Origin: Bacillota bacterium
GTDB lineage: Bacteria > Bacillota > Clostridia > Christensenellales > Aristaeellaceae
Assembly: GCA_023435435.1 (NCBI GenBank)
Contig: JAEYRW010000172.1
Location: forward strand, 1 to 29,108
Reading direction: 5' to 3'
DNA: 29,108 nt
The notes under the pieces were generated by a model. It ran no database searches. It was not told where the DNA came from and was given only the letters and a program-made list of their open reading frames with translations. Both the position numbers and the translations under genes were made by a program. Each line of letters starts with the position of its first letter. The stretch's first letter is position 1. Shown here piece after piece: positions 22,098-29,108 of the stretch.

Positions 22098-22934
22098 TTA
22101 CTTGCGCTTGCTGCGCTTGCTGGCGATCAGCTTGTCAGAATACTTCTTGTGCTTCCTGGTCTTGACGCCCTGGGTCTTCTTGCCCCACGGGGACATGGGC
22201 GCGGGCATGCCGACGGGGCTTTTGCCCTCGCCGCCGCCGTGCGGGTGGTCCACCGGGTTCATGACGACGCCGCGAACCGTGGGACGGATGCCCATGTGGC
22301 GCTTTCTGCCAGCCTTGCCGACGCGGACGTTGGAATGGTCGGTATTGCCGACCTGGCCGACGGTGGCGCGGGCGTTCATGGAAACCTTGCGCACCTCGCC
22401 GGAGGGCAGCCTCACCTGGGCGTAGGCGCCTTCCTTGGCCATGACTTGGGCGGCGGTGCCGGCGGAGCGGACCATCTGGCCGCCGCGGCCGACCTTGATT
22501 TCCACATTGTGGATGAGCGTGCCCAGCGGGATGTTGTTGATGGGCAGGCAGTTGCCGGGCTTGATGTCGGCCGTCTCGCCGGACATGACCTCATCGCCCA
22601 CCTTAAGGCCCAGAGGCGCGAGGATGTAGCTCTTCTCGCCGTCCTTGTAGTAAAGAAGCGCGATGAAGCAGGTGCGGTTCGGATCGTACTCGATGGCCTT
22701 GACGGTGGCGGGGATGCCATCCTTCTGGCGGCGGAAGTCGATCACGCGGTACTTGCGGCGCGCGCCGCCGCCCTGGTGGCGGACGGTGATCTTGCCCGAG
22801 TTGTTCCGGCCCGCCTTGTGGCGCAGGTCGGTGATGAGGGACTTTTCGGGCGCCTTTTTGGTCAGCTCCTCGAAGGTCAGAACCGACATCAGTCGCCTGG
22901 CGGGCGAAGTCGGCTTATAGACTCGAATTCCCAT
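22098..22934 (-). CDS. rplB: Ribosomal protein L2
   Basis: L2 supports the peptidyl-transferase centre and subunit joining. The 278-residue sequence starts MGIRVYKPTSPARR, has KAGRNNSGKITVRHQGGGAR and the highly conserved MNPVDHPHGGGEGKSPVG near the C-terminus. I chose ATG 22934, which follows GGGGAG; the upstream in-frame codons are in the gap. It follows rplW by 73 bases, the widest gap in the S10 section. Confidence 0.98.
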   Translation of the reverse strand: MGIRVYKPTSPARRLMSVLTFEELTKKAPEKSLITDLRHKAGRNNSGKITVRHQGGGARRKYRVIDFRRQKDGIPATVKAIEYDPNRTCFIALLYYKDGEKSYILAPLGLKVGDEVMSGETADIKPGNCLPINNIPLGTLIHNVEIKVGRGGQMVRSAGTAAQVMAKEGAYAQVRLPSGEVRKVSMNARATVGQVGNTDHSNVRVGKAGRKRHMGIRPTVRGVVMNPVDHPHGGGEGKSPVGMPAPMSPWGKKTQGVKTRKHKKYSDKLIASKRSKRK

Positions 22935-22959
22935 TTGGTATTCTCCCCTTTGCATTCGC

Positions 22960-23017
22960 GGTTCTTTTTCGGCGAACCAGCCTTATTTGTGGAGGCCGGG
23001 GCAGGCTTTAGGCCTGC
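22960..23017 (-). other. Hairpins in the rplW-rplB gap
   Basis: On the minus strand, GCAGGC and GCCTGC (within 23001-23017) form a 6-bp hairpin that includes the rplW stop codon. GGTTC and GAACC (within 22960-22978) form a second one shortly before the rplB ribosome binding site. They may tune translation or stability; no promoter is seen. Evidence is structural only. Confidence 0.3.
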
Positions 23018-23316
23018 TCCTCCTGCATACCCTCAAAGAACGGAATTCCCTTGGAGTCCTTTTTGAGGGTAACGATGGCCTTTTTCCGCTCGGGGCGGCG
23101 GCCCATGGTGCGGCCCTGGCGCTTCACCTTGCCCTGGACGCGCATGGTATTGACGGAGTCGACCTCGACCCCCTCGAAGATCTCCTCGACCGCGTCCTTG
23201 ATCTCGGTCTTGTTGGCGGTAAGCGCCACTTCGAAGGTGTACTTCCGAAGGGCCATCTCGTCGTAAGACTTCTCGGTCAGGACCGGGCGAATAATGACGT
23301 CGTATGCGCTCTTCAT
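23008..23316 (-). CDS. rplW: Ribosomal protein L23
   Basis: L23 forms the docking site for trigger factor, SRP and the translocon at the tunnel exit. The 102-residue sequence has DVIIRPVLTEKSYDEMALRK, YTFEVALTANKTEIKDAVEE and the basic loop RQGRTMGRRPERKKAIVTL. Its ATG overlaps the rplD stop (ATGA) and GAGGAGG lies inside the end of rplD, so translation is coupled. Confidence 0.98.
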   Translation of the reverse strand: MKSAYDVIIRPVLTEKSYDEMALRKYTFEVALTANKTEIKDAVEEIFEGVEVDSVNTMRVQGKVKRQGRTMGRRPERKKAIVTLKKDSKGIPFFEGMQEEQA

Positions 23317-23939
23317 TCTGCGTAAACCTCCTCGACCGTTTCGACGGCATCCTTGGCGAAGATGATCTTGTCGCAGTTCAGGATGTCGTAGACATTGAGG
23401 GAACCGACGAAGGTCGTCTTGACGCCCTGGATGTTGGCGCTGGCGCGGACCATCGTGGGATCGGATTCCTTGGTGACGATGAGCGCCTTTTTCTGGGCGC
23501 CGAGGGCCTCGAGCATCTTGACGACGGCCTTTGTCTTGGCTTCGGAAAGCGCAAGGGCGTCCACAACGATCATCTCTGCCTCGACCACCTTGGCGGAGAG
23601 CGCCGACTTCATGGCCAGGCGCTTCACCTTCCTGGGAACGGAAATGCGATAATCGCGGGGCTTGGGCGCGAAGACCACGCCGCCGTGGGTGAACTGGGGC
23701 GCGCGGCGGCCGTGATGGCGCGCGTTGCCGGTGCCCTTCTGGCGATAGATCTTCTTTCCGCCGCCGCGAACCTCTTCGCGGTTGAGGGTCGACTGGGTGC
23801 CCTGACGCTGCGCGTTCTGATAGGCCCTGACGACCTGATGCATGGCGAACACGTGGGGTTCAAGCCCGAACACCTCGTCGGAGAGAGTCATCTCGCCGAC
23901 CGGGGCGCCCTGCATGTTGTACACTTTCACATTCGGCAT
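23313..23939 (-). CDS. rplD: Ribosomal protein L4
   Basis: L4 reaches into the exit tunnel and, in E. coli, represses the S10 operon at its leader. The 208-residue sequence has the tunnel loop GGGKKIYRQKGTGNARHHGR, FTHGGVVFAPKPRDY and a C-terminal ALIVTKESDPTMVRASANI region. AAGGAGG precedes ATG 23939. Its possible target here is the long leader before rpsJ; that link is an inference. Confidence 0.98.
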   Translation of the reverse strand: MPNVKVYNMQGAPVGEMTLSDEVFGLEPHVFAMHQVVRAYQNAQRQGTQSTLNREEVRGGGKKIYRQKGTGNARHHGRRAPQFTHGGVVFAPKPRDYRISVPRKVKRLAMKSALSAKVVEAEMIVVDALALSEAKTKAVVKMLEALGAQKKALIVTKESDPTMVRASANIQGVKTTFVGSLNVYDILNCDKIIFAKDAVETVEEVYAE

Positions 23940-23953
23940 TTTGTGCGTCCTCC

Positions 23954-24595
23954 TTAAGCCTTGACCGCGTCGCGAACCACCACAAGGCTGCCGTTCGCGC
24001 CGGGGATGGCTCCCTTGATCATGATGAGATTGCGCTCCGCGTCGACCTTGACGACCTCGAGGTTCTGAATCGTCACCTGCTCGCCGCCGTACTGGCCGGG
24101 CATCTTCTTGTTCTTGAACACGCGCGAGGGATCGGAGTTGGCCGAGAGGGAACCGACGCCCCTGTGGTACTTGGAGCCGTGCGCCATGGGGCCGGTGGAC
24201 TGGTTCCACCTTTGGATGACGCCGGTGAAGCCGTGGCCCTTGCTGGTTCCGATGGCATCGACCACGTCGCCTTCGGCGAACACGTCGCACTTGATCTCGT
24301 CGCCCACTTTATAGGAGGAGATGTCCTCGAAGCGGAACTCCTTGAGATGGCGGGCGGGGGTGACGCCTGCCTTGGTGAAATGACCGAGCTCGGGCTTGTT
24401 GAGCAGTTTCTTCGCCCTCTGTTCCGAGAGCTCGCCGAAACCGACCTGAACAGCTTCGTAACCGTCGGTCTTCTGGGTCTTGACCTGCGTCACTTTGCAG
24501 GGACCCGCCTCGACCACGGTAACCGGCACAAGACGTCCGTCGGAGACGAAAATCTGGGTCATGCCGATCTTCTTGCCGAGAATTGCCTTTTTCAT
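23954..24595 (-). CDS. rplC: Ribosomal protein L3
   Basis: L3 starts 50S assembly and approaches the peptidyl-transferase centre. The 213-residue sequence begins MKKAILGKKIGMTQIFVSDG, has VIQRWNQSTGPMAHGSKYHR and GVGSLSANSDPSRVFKNKKM, then PGQYGGEQVTIQNL. AGAGGTG precedes the ATG. It lies 35 bases after rpsJ. Normal length for the family. Confidence 0.98.
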   Translation of the reverse strand: MKKAILGKKIGMTQIFVSDGRLVPVTVVEAGPCKVTQVKTQKTDGYEAVQVGFGELSEQRAKKLLNKPELGHFTKAGVTPARHLKEFRFEDISSYKVGDEIKCDVFAEGDVVDAIGTSKGHGFTGVIQRWNQSTGPMAHGSKYHRGVGSLSANSDPSRVFKNKKMPGQYGGEQVTIQNLEVVKVDAERNLIMIKGAIPGANGSLVVVRDAVKA

Positions 24596-24630
24596 CGTTG
24601 CACCTCTTTACAATGTATCAGATAAGCCGA

Positions 24631-24939
24631 TTAAAGCTTGATCTCGATTTCGACGCCCGCGGGAAGGTCGAGCTTGGTCAGCGCGTCCACGGTGCGGGGG
24701 GTGGGGCTCAGGATGTCGATGAGCCGCTTGTGGGTACGCATTTCGAACTGCTCGCGGCTGTCCTTATGCTTGTGGGGGGAACGAAGGATCGTCACGATCT
24801 CCTTCTCGGTGGGCAGCGGGATGGGGCCCGAGACGCGGGACCCGGTCCTCTTCGCGGTTTCCGCGATGCGGGCTGCGGACTGATCGATGAGGGTGTGCTC
24901 GTAGGCCTTCAACTTGATGCGGATCTTCTGGCTCGCCAT
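24631..24939 (-). CDS. rpsJ: Ribosomal protein S10
   Basis: S10 is a 30S head protein and, as NusE, part of antitermination complexes. The 102-residue sequence has KIRIKLKAYEHTLIDQSAAR, GPIPLPTEKEIVTILRSPHK and THKRLIDILSPTPRTVDALT. AGGAGG lies nine bases before the ATG. It is the first gene of the supercluster, behind a strong promoter and a leader of about 186 nt. The preceding genes rpsL, rpsG, fusA and tuf are not adjacent here. Confidence 0.98.
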   Translation of the reverse strand: MASQKIRIKLKAYEHTLIDQSAARIAETAKRTGSRVSGPIPLPTEKEIVTILRSPHKHKDSREQFEMRTHKRLIDILSPTPRTVDALTKLDLPAGVEIEIKL

Positions 24940-25125
24940 GTGGTATTCCTCCTGTCGAACTCATGCACACGCTGCCGGGCGTGTCCTATGTTATTTCATT
25001 CGACGGGCATTCGCTCGTCGTCCGATTGGCGGACTGGTCCCCGGAAATTACCGGCCCGGCACTGCCGCAACCTCCCGGTTCATCCCTTTGCCGGCTGAAA
25101 GGCACAAAGGTACCCCAGCGCAAGC
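24940..25125 (-). promoter_or_regulatory. Structured 5' leader of the S10 supercluster
   Basis: Between the predicted start (about 25125) and the rpsJ ATG lie several short stems: CCTTTG/CAAAGG (25085-25110), CGACGGGC/GCTCGTCG with one mismatch over a four-base loop (25001-25020), and ACACGC/GCGTGT (24967-24984) close to the rpsJ ribosome binding site. No ORF of note is present. The layout would suit control by a ribosomal protein, as L4 does in E. coli, but no known consensus was recognised. Confidence 0.45.
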
Positions 25126-25131
25126 CTTATT

Positions 25132-25160
25132 ATTATAGCACCATGCGCCGGGGCAATCAA
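25132..25160 (-). promoter_or_regulatory. SigA-type promoter of the S10 supercluster
   Basis: On the minus strand, TTGATT (-35, 25160 to 25155) and TATAAT (-10, 25137 to 25132) are exactly 17 bp apart, with TGC before the -10 (extended -10). The 40 bases upstream contain runs of A on the minus strand (near 25164-25196), resembling an UP element. This is the only strong promoter seen for the roughly 16-kb supercluster. Confidence 0.82.
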
Positions 25161-25206
25161 ACATTTTTTGATGCGACTATGTTATTTTTTTGATAAATGT
25201 GCAGTT

Positions 25207-26196
25207 TTATTCCTCGAATGACAATTTGATGTCGCCGGAGGTGGTGATGACGTCGACGGTCCTTCTGCCGCCGTAGCTTTCCGTCGGCAGGTCGTTGTGG
25301 CCCGAGACGGTGCCGGTCGTGATCGTATAATCGCGCACGTTTCCGGGAAGCGCACCTGTCACATCTCCCGAAACGGTGCCGAAGGAATACGCCGCGGCGG
25401 AGACATCCGACAGCTTGATCCCGCCCGATGTGGTGGTGGCGGACATTTTCCCCTCCCCCTTGGCCGCGCGCGCCCCCCTCAGAAGGATATGCCCCGATAC
25501 GCTGCCGAGCGTGAAGGATTGCGCGTCAGTTTCCGAGACGGAGATGGCGCCGGAGGTGGAAGTCGCCTTGAGATCCGTGCCGACCGCAAGGCCCGCAAGG
25601 GCGATGTCGCCGCTGGTGGTGCCCGCCGTCAGGCTGCCCGCGCTCTCCAGATCATGCGCGTCCAGCGCGCCGGAGGTGGAGGTCATTTTGAGCGAGCCCG
25701 CCCGCCCGCTCACTTCCACGTCGCCGCTGGTGGTGCCCATGGCCAAATCGTTTGCCACGGGAACGTCCGCAAGCACGATGTCCCCGCTGGTGGAGTAAAT
25801 CGCCGCGCCTCCCAGCTCGCCCGGTACGCGCACCACGATCTTGCGCGCGTCCCGCCACATGAAGCGCACGTAATCGCGCCAGCTGTGTCCCCAATACTCT
25901 TTTAAGGTAAGAACCCCGCTTTCGAGCTTCACTTCGACGCCCTCGCGCGCGCCCTCGAAATACGTCACTTCCACCGCGTCCCCGTCCGCCTTCTCCACGC
26001 GCACGTCCGCGGCGATTCCCTCGATCCTGAGCGCCGTAACCGTGCCCGCGTCGTATGTGTTCGTGCGCACCTCTGCCGCTGATTCCAGCTTCAACTGGTC
26101 GAACCCGCCCCCGGCGAATCCAACGCCGAGCAAAACCACCCCGGCGGCCAGCAGCGCAAGCCCAATCCTGATCCATGTTATCTTCTTATTTATCAT
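25207..26196 (-). CDS. DUF4097-family repeat protein, membrane-anchored
   Basis: The 329-residue protein has an N-terminal hydrophobic segment (about 7-29) that anchors it or acts as an uncleaved signal. From residue 135 on, the motif (S/T)-(T/V)-S-G recurs ten times with a period of 18-23 residues, as in the DUF4097 beta-helix-like 'putative adhesin' family. It probably lies outside the membrane. Its start overlaps the end of the DUF1700 gene by 11 bases, with GGGAGG ten bases before the ATG. PadR-DUF1700-DUF4097 cassettes are common in Bacillota and are linked to envelope sensing, but the role is not established. Confidence 0.85.
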   Translation of the reverse strand: MINKKITWIRIGLALLAAGVVLLGVGFAGGGFDQLKLESAAEVRTNTYDAGTVTALRIEGIAADVRVEKADGDAVEVTYFEGAREGVEVKLESGVLTLKEYWGHSWRDYVRFMWRDARKIVVRVPGELGGAAIYSTSGDIVLADVPVANDLAMGTTSGDVEVSGRAGSLKMTSTSGALDAHDLESAGSLTAGTTSGDIALAGLAVGTDLKATSTSGAISVSETDAQSFTLGSVSGHILLRGARAAKGEGKMSATTTSGGIKLSDVSAAAYSFGTVSGDVTGALPGNVRDYTITTGTVSGHNDLPTESYGGRRTVDVITTSGDIKLSFEE

Positions 26197-26788
26197 TTCG
26201 GTTTCGCCTCCCCAAGGCAGTTTTTTTGATGGCGCGCGCTGTGCCGCGCCAGACGGCTGCGCACCGGCGCGTCACCCAAACGGAACCCATGCCGGCCAGA
26301 ATCGTCAACCCCGCGCCCGCGAGGACCGCGCCCGCGTACAGAAGCCCCAACGCCGAGAACGAGAGATTGAAAAGCGCCGCGATTCCCGCCGCCGCGCACG
26401 AGAGCGCCACCGCCCACGCGCACACAGCGACGACCAGAACCAGGAGATACGCGAGCAGCACGAAGACCAGCGCCAGCACCGCCCCCGTGATGAGAAGCGG
26501 CAGCCACACCGGCAAGCCCAGCAGGATGAGCACACCCGCAAGCCCTTTCAGCCGCCGTCCCCGCTTCACCCTGCGTCTGACCAGCGCCGTCACCGGCTGG
26601 TCCAAGAGGATTTCCCCTGCGATCTCGGCGGGGATTCCCACCGCTGCCACGGCCTCCTCCTCGGTCATCCCCTCGTCCATGTGATCGGAGATCAGCTCGT
26701 CGTAAAACGCCGCCGATTTTTCAATCTCCCCCTGATTGAGCCCGCGCAGCTCCCCGCGCAAAAGGCCCGCGAATTCAAGCCTCGTCAT
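26186..26788 (-). CDS. DUF1700-family membrane protein
   Basis: The 200-residue protein starts with a soluble helical domain, MTRLEFAGLLRGELRGL and EEEAVAAVGIPAEIAGEILLD (about 1-63), diagnostic of the DUF1700/HAAS-like family paired with PadR regulators. Several hydrophobic helices follow (about 79-175) and a basic tail ends the protein. I chose ATG 26788, which overlaps the padR end by 14 bases and follows GAGGGGACGG; upstream in-frame codons lie in padR. A role as membrane sensor or partner of the DUF4097 protein is inferred only from the cassette. Confidence 0.85.
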   Translation of the reverse strand: MTRLEFAGLLRGELRGLNQGEIEKSAAFYDELISDHMDEGMTEEEAVAAVGIPAEIAGEILLDQPVTALVRRRVKRGRRLKGLAGVLILLGLPVWLPLLITGAVLALVFVLLAYLLVLVVAVCAWAVALSCAAAGIAALFNLSFSALGLLYAGAVLAGAGLTILAGMGSVWVTRRCAAVWRGTARAIKKTALGRRNRNDK

Positions 26789-27101
26789 CGTCCGTCCCCT
26801 CTCCCCGGATATAGTCGGAAATTGCGGCGACCTCCCGCCACTCCTCCAGAAACCGTGCGATCCGCGCCCGGCCCTCATCCGTGACGGCGTAGTACTTCCG
26901 CAGACGTCCGCCCGTTTCCTTGGAATACTCCGTCACGCAACCCGCCGCCTCCAGCCGCCGGAGGATCGGGTACAAAGTCGATTCCGAAATGTCGATCCGC
27001 CCGGAAAGCGATTTTACAATGGCGTAGCCGTAGGAGTCCTCCTTCGACAGCGCCTTCAAAACGCATACGTCCAGAAGGCCGCGCTTCAATTGTGCGTCCA
27101 T
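26775..27101 (-). CDS. PadR-family transcriptional regulator
   Basis: The 108-residue winged-helix protein has LKRGLLDVCVLKALSKEDSY, GYAIVKSLSG, ISESTLYPILRRLEAAGCVT and GGRLRKYYAVTDEGRARI, the full PadR DNA-binding domain. It is a short (subfamily 2-like) member with a brief C-terminal helix for dimerisation. GGGAGG precedes the ATG. It heads the cassette and probably represses it, since an imperfect palindrome covers its own -10 box. The ligand or stress it senses is unknown. Confidence 0.95.
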   Translation of the reverse strand: MDAQLKRGLLDVCVLKALSKEDSYGYAIVKSLSGRIDISESTLYPILRRLEAAGCVTEYSKETGGRLRKYYAVTDEGRARIARFLEEWREVAAISDYIRGEGTDDDEA

Positions 27102-27114
27102 GCGAATACCTCCC

Positions 27115-27134
27115 GTCGCATAATACTATACGAC
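27115..27134. promoter_or_regulatory. Imperfect palindrome over the padR -10 (candidate PadR operator)
   Basis: GTCGCATAATACTATACGAC agrees with its own reverse complement at 16 of 20 positions, with perfect GTCG/CGAC ends. It spans the -10 box of the padR promoter, where an autorepressor would block RNA polymerase. PadR proteins bind dyads of this size. Binding is inferred from position only. Confidence 0.45.
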
Positions 27135-27153
27135 ACATAGCATCCGTTGTCAA
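27125..27153 (-). promoter_or_regulatory. SigA-type promoter of the padR cassette
   Basis: On the minus strand a perfect TTGACA (-35, 27153 to 27148) and TATAGT (-10, 27130 to 27125) are 17 bp apart. The -35 is embedded in the short inverted repeat CCGTT-GTC-AACGG. Transcription would start near 27118, giving a very short leader that holds GGGAGG before the padR ATG. Confidence 0.8.
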
Positions 27154-27191
27154 CGGTTTGCAACCTGCGTTCGAGAAAAATCTGACCATGA

Positions 27192-27220
27192 TTGACATAT
27201 AAACGACGGGGTTATACAAT
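27192..27220 (+). promoter_or_regulatory. SigA-type promoter of ftsH
   Basis: TTGACA (27192-27197) and TACAAT (27215-27220) are 17 bp apart. The predicted start near 27227 leaves about 20 nt before the ATG, including AGAGGTGG as the ribosome binding site. The -35 boxes of this promoter and of padR are about 38 bp apart and point away from each other. Confidence 0.78.
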
Positions 27221-27246
27221 ATGATATAGGAAGAGGTGGTGTCGAA

Positions 27247-29108
27247 ATGCAGGAACTCCCTCCGCACAAAAAACCGATTATCTGGTATTCGGTGGCGGCA
27301 TTGCTGCTGGTGCTTTTGTTCAACACGCTCATCGTGCCGCAGATGAACGCGGCCAAGGTCACGGAAGTGGCTTATTCGGAGTTTATGGACATGCTTGCGG
27401 CGGGGCAGATCGCCAAGGTGGACGTGCAGGACAATCAGCTGGTCTTTGCGGATCAGGACGATAAGATATACCGCACGGGGCTGATTAACGACAATGAACT
27501 GGTGGACCGGCTGCAGGCTGCGGGCGTGGTTTATTCGGCGCCGATTCCCGAGGAAACGAGCCCGCTTCTGACGCTGTTGATCAGCTGGGTATTCCCGGTT
27601 CTGCTGTTTGTTTTGATCGGGCAGCTGCTCATGAAGCGCATGGCCAAGGGCATGGGCGGGGCGAACACAATGATGTTCGGGAAGTCCGGCTCGGGCGCGA
27701 AGGTTTACGTCAAGTCCGTGGACGGCATCAAATTTATGGACGTTGCCGGCGAGGACGAGGCGAAGGATCTGCTGCGGGAGATCGTGGACTTCCTCCACAA
27801 TCCCGGCAAGTACCGGGAAATCGGCGCTTCGATGCCCAAAGGCGCGCTCCTTGTGGGCCCGCCCGGCACGGGCAAGACGCTGCTTGCCAAGGCCGTGGCC
27901 GGCGAGGCGGACGTGCCGTTTTTCTCCATGTCGGGCTCCGAATTCGTCGAGATGTTCGTGGGCATGGGCGCCGCGAAGGTGCGCGACCTGTTCAAGCAGG
28001 CCAACGAGAAGGCACCCTGCATCGTGTTCATCGACGAGATCGATGCCATCGGCCAGAAGCGCGACGGCCGGATCGGCGGGAACGACGAGCGCGAGCAGAC
28101 GCTGAACCAGCTCCTCACCGAGATGGACGGCTTCGACGGCACCAAAGGCGTGGTGATTCTGGCCGCCACCAACCGGCCCGAGTCCCTGGACCCGGCGCTT
28201 CTCAGGCCCGGGCGCTTCGACCGGCGGGTGCCTGTGGAACTGCCCGACCAGAAGGGGCGTGAGGAAATCCTCAAGGTACACGCAAAGAAGATCCGCCACG
28301 ATCCGAACATCGACTTCGGCGCCATCGCCCGGGCGGCCGCCGGCACCTCCGGCGCGGAGCTTGCCAACATCGTCAACGAGGCGGCCCTGCGCGCCGTGCG
28401 CGAGGGACGCTCCGCCGCCAATCAGGCGGACATGGAGGAATCCATCGAGGTGGTGCTGGCTGGCTATCAAAAAAAGAACCGCATCCTCTCCGACCACGAG
28501 CGTGAGATCGTGGCCTATCACGAGATCGGCCACGCGCTGGTTGCGGCGAAGCAGAACAATTCCGCGCCGGTGCATAAGATCACCATCATTCCGCGCACCT
28601 CCGGGGCGCTCGGCTACACCATGCAGGTGGACGAAAACGAGCACTTCCTCATGAGCAAGGAAGAGCTCGAAAACAAGATCGCCACCATCACGGGCGGGCG
28701 CGCCGCCGAGGAAATCGTGTTCGGCTCCATCACCACCGGCGCGTCCAACGACATCGAGACCGCCACCAAGCTCGCCCGCGCCATGATCACCCGCTACGGC
28801 ATGTCCGACGAGTTCGGCATGGTGGCCATGGAAACCGTCACCAGCCAGTATCTGGGCGGCGATACCACCCTCGCCTGCTCCGCCGAAACCCAGTCGGCCA
28901 TCGACCAAAAGGTCAAGGAGCTCATCTCCCGCCAACACGACAAGGCCCTCCGGATCATCCGCGACAACGAAGCCAAGCTCCACGAGCTCGCCGATTACCT
29001 CTGCGAACACGAAACCATCACCGGCGAGGAGTTCATGGCCATCCTGCGCGGCGAACTCAAGGTGGAAATGTCGAGGAAGTGCCAGAGGAGGTTGGCAGGG
29101 GTGACGCT
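27247..29108 (+). CDS. ftsH: ATP-dependent zinc metalloprotease FtsH (3' end outside window)
   Basis: FtsH degrades damaged or unassembled membrane proteins and some regulators. The frame is open for 620 codons to the window edge. A first membrane helix (about 14-31), a short external domain and a second helix (about 109-130) precede the AAA+ domain: Walker A GPPGTGKT (204-211), pore FVG, Walker B IVFIDE (259-264), and arginine fingers R323/R326 in RPGRFDRR. The protease has HEIGH (425-429) in place of the usual HEAGH, keeping both zinc histidines and the glutamate, and third ligand D502 in SNDIETATKLARAM. The usual C-terminal motif TITGEEF is reached, so little is missing. The ATG follows AGAGGTGG. 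Confidence 0.96.
   Translation, partial: MQELPPHKKPIIWYSVAALLLVLLFNTLIVPQMNAAKVTEVAYSEFMDMLAAGQIAKVDVQDNQLVFADQDDKIYRTGLINDNELVDRLQAAGVVYSAPIPEETSPLLTLLISWVFPVLLFVLIGQLLMKRMAKGMGGANTMMFGKSGSGAKVYVKSVDGIKFMDVAGEDEAKDLLREIVDFLHNPGKYREIGASMPKGALLVGPPGTGKTLLAKAVAGEADVPFFSMSGSEFVEMFVGMGAAKVRDLFKQANEKAPCIVFIDEIDAIGQKRDGRIGGNDEREQTLNQLLTEMDGFDGTKGVVILAATNRPESLDPALLRPGRFDRRVPVELPDQKGREEILKVHAKKIRHDPNIDFGAIARAAAGTSGAELANIVNEAALRAVREGRSAANQADMEESIEVVLAGYQKKNRILSDHEREIVAYHEIGHALVAAKQNNSAPVHKITIIPRTSGALGYTMQVDENEHFLMSKEELENKIATITGGRAAEEIVFGSITTGASNDIETATKLARAMITRYGMSDEFGMVAMETVTSQYLGGDTTLACSAETQSAIDQKVKELISRQHDKALRIIRDNEAKLHELADYLCEHETITGEEFMAILRGELKVEMSRKCQRRLAGVT

Noticed and set aside
26875..29010. 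711-residue minus-strand frame opposite ftsH and crossing padR
   Set aside because: It overlaps two certain genes and the ftsH promoter, has no domain signature, and its length is explained by codon bias at the third position of ftsH.
1..29108. CRISPR array, tRNA, rRNA, insertion sequence or prophage
   Set aside because: Reading the sequence showed no spaced direct repeats, no tRNA-like cloverleaf, and no transposase or integrase domains; this was by eye and not by a search tool.

Overview
The window looks like a chromosomal segment of a GC-rich Bacillota, probably a Clostridia-type bacterium. This is inferred from AGGAGG-type ribosome binding sites before nearly every gene, zinc-binding (Cys+) forms of S4, S14, L24, L36 and adenylate kinase, a KOW-domain gene between map and infA, and a PadR/DUF1700/DUF4097 cassette. 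No rRNA, tRNA, CRISPR array or insertion sequence was seen. Genus cannot be decided from the sequence alone.

Layout. (1) 1-239: the end of a broken Hsp70-type reading frame, then a tandem-hairpin element. (2) 240-1655, minus: pyruvate kinase. (3) 1722-5395, plus: a tight four-gene cluster (beta-propeller lactonase, M20 amidohydrolase, small Cys-rich protein, GH32 fructosidase) divergent from pyk. The two sides share a 20-bp perfect palindrome carrying a TATAAT box on each strand. (4) 5544-7457, plus: a BcsA-like membrane glycosyltransferase with a C-terminal PilZ domain. (5) 7552-9074, minus: a HIT-like protein coupled to an MscS-type channel. (6) 9148-24939, minus: the complete fused S10-spc-alpha ribosomal supercluster, in transcription order S10-L3-L4-L23-L2-S19-L22-S3-L16-L29-S17-L14-L24-L5-S14-S8-L6-L18-S5-L30-L15-SecY-Adk-Map-KOW-IF1-L36-S13-S11-S4-RpoA-L17. 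A strong promoter and a leader of about 186 nt precede S10. (7) 25207-27101, minus: DUF4097 protein, DUF1700 protein and PadR regulator with overlapping reading frames. (8) 27247 to the end, plus: ftsH, divergent from padR and running off the window.

How the parts fit. The supercluster supplies ribosome, RNA polymerase alpha, secretion, AMP/ADP balance and N-terminal Met removal as one co-directional unit. The left-hand cluster with pyk points to sugar handling: fructoside hydrolysis, a possible sugar lactonase and the last step of glycolysis. The PadR cassette beside ftsH, MscS, SecY and the BcsA-like enzyme gives several envelope functions, but shared regulation is not shown. I found no clear evidence of a wholly new system. 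The best leads are the overlapping divergent pyk/lactonase promoters, the unrecognised Cys-rich 78-residue protein, the HIT protein lacking the first triad histidine, the TTG-started infA, the structured gaps before rpsM and rpsJ, and the abrupt end of the Hsp70 fragment.
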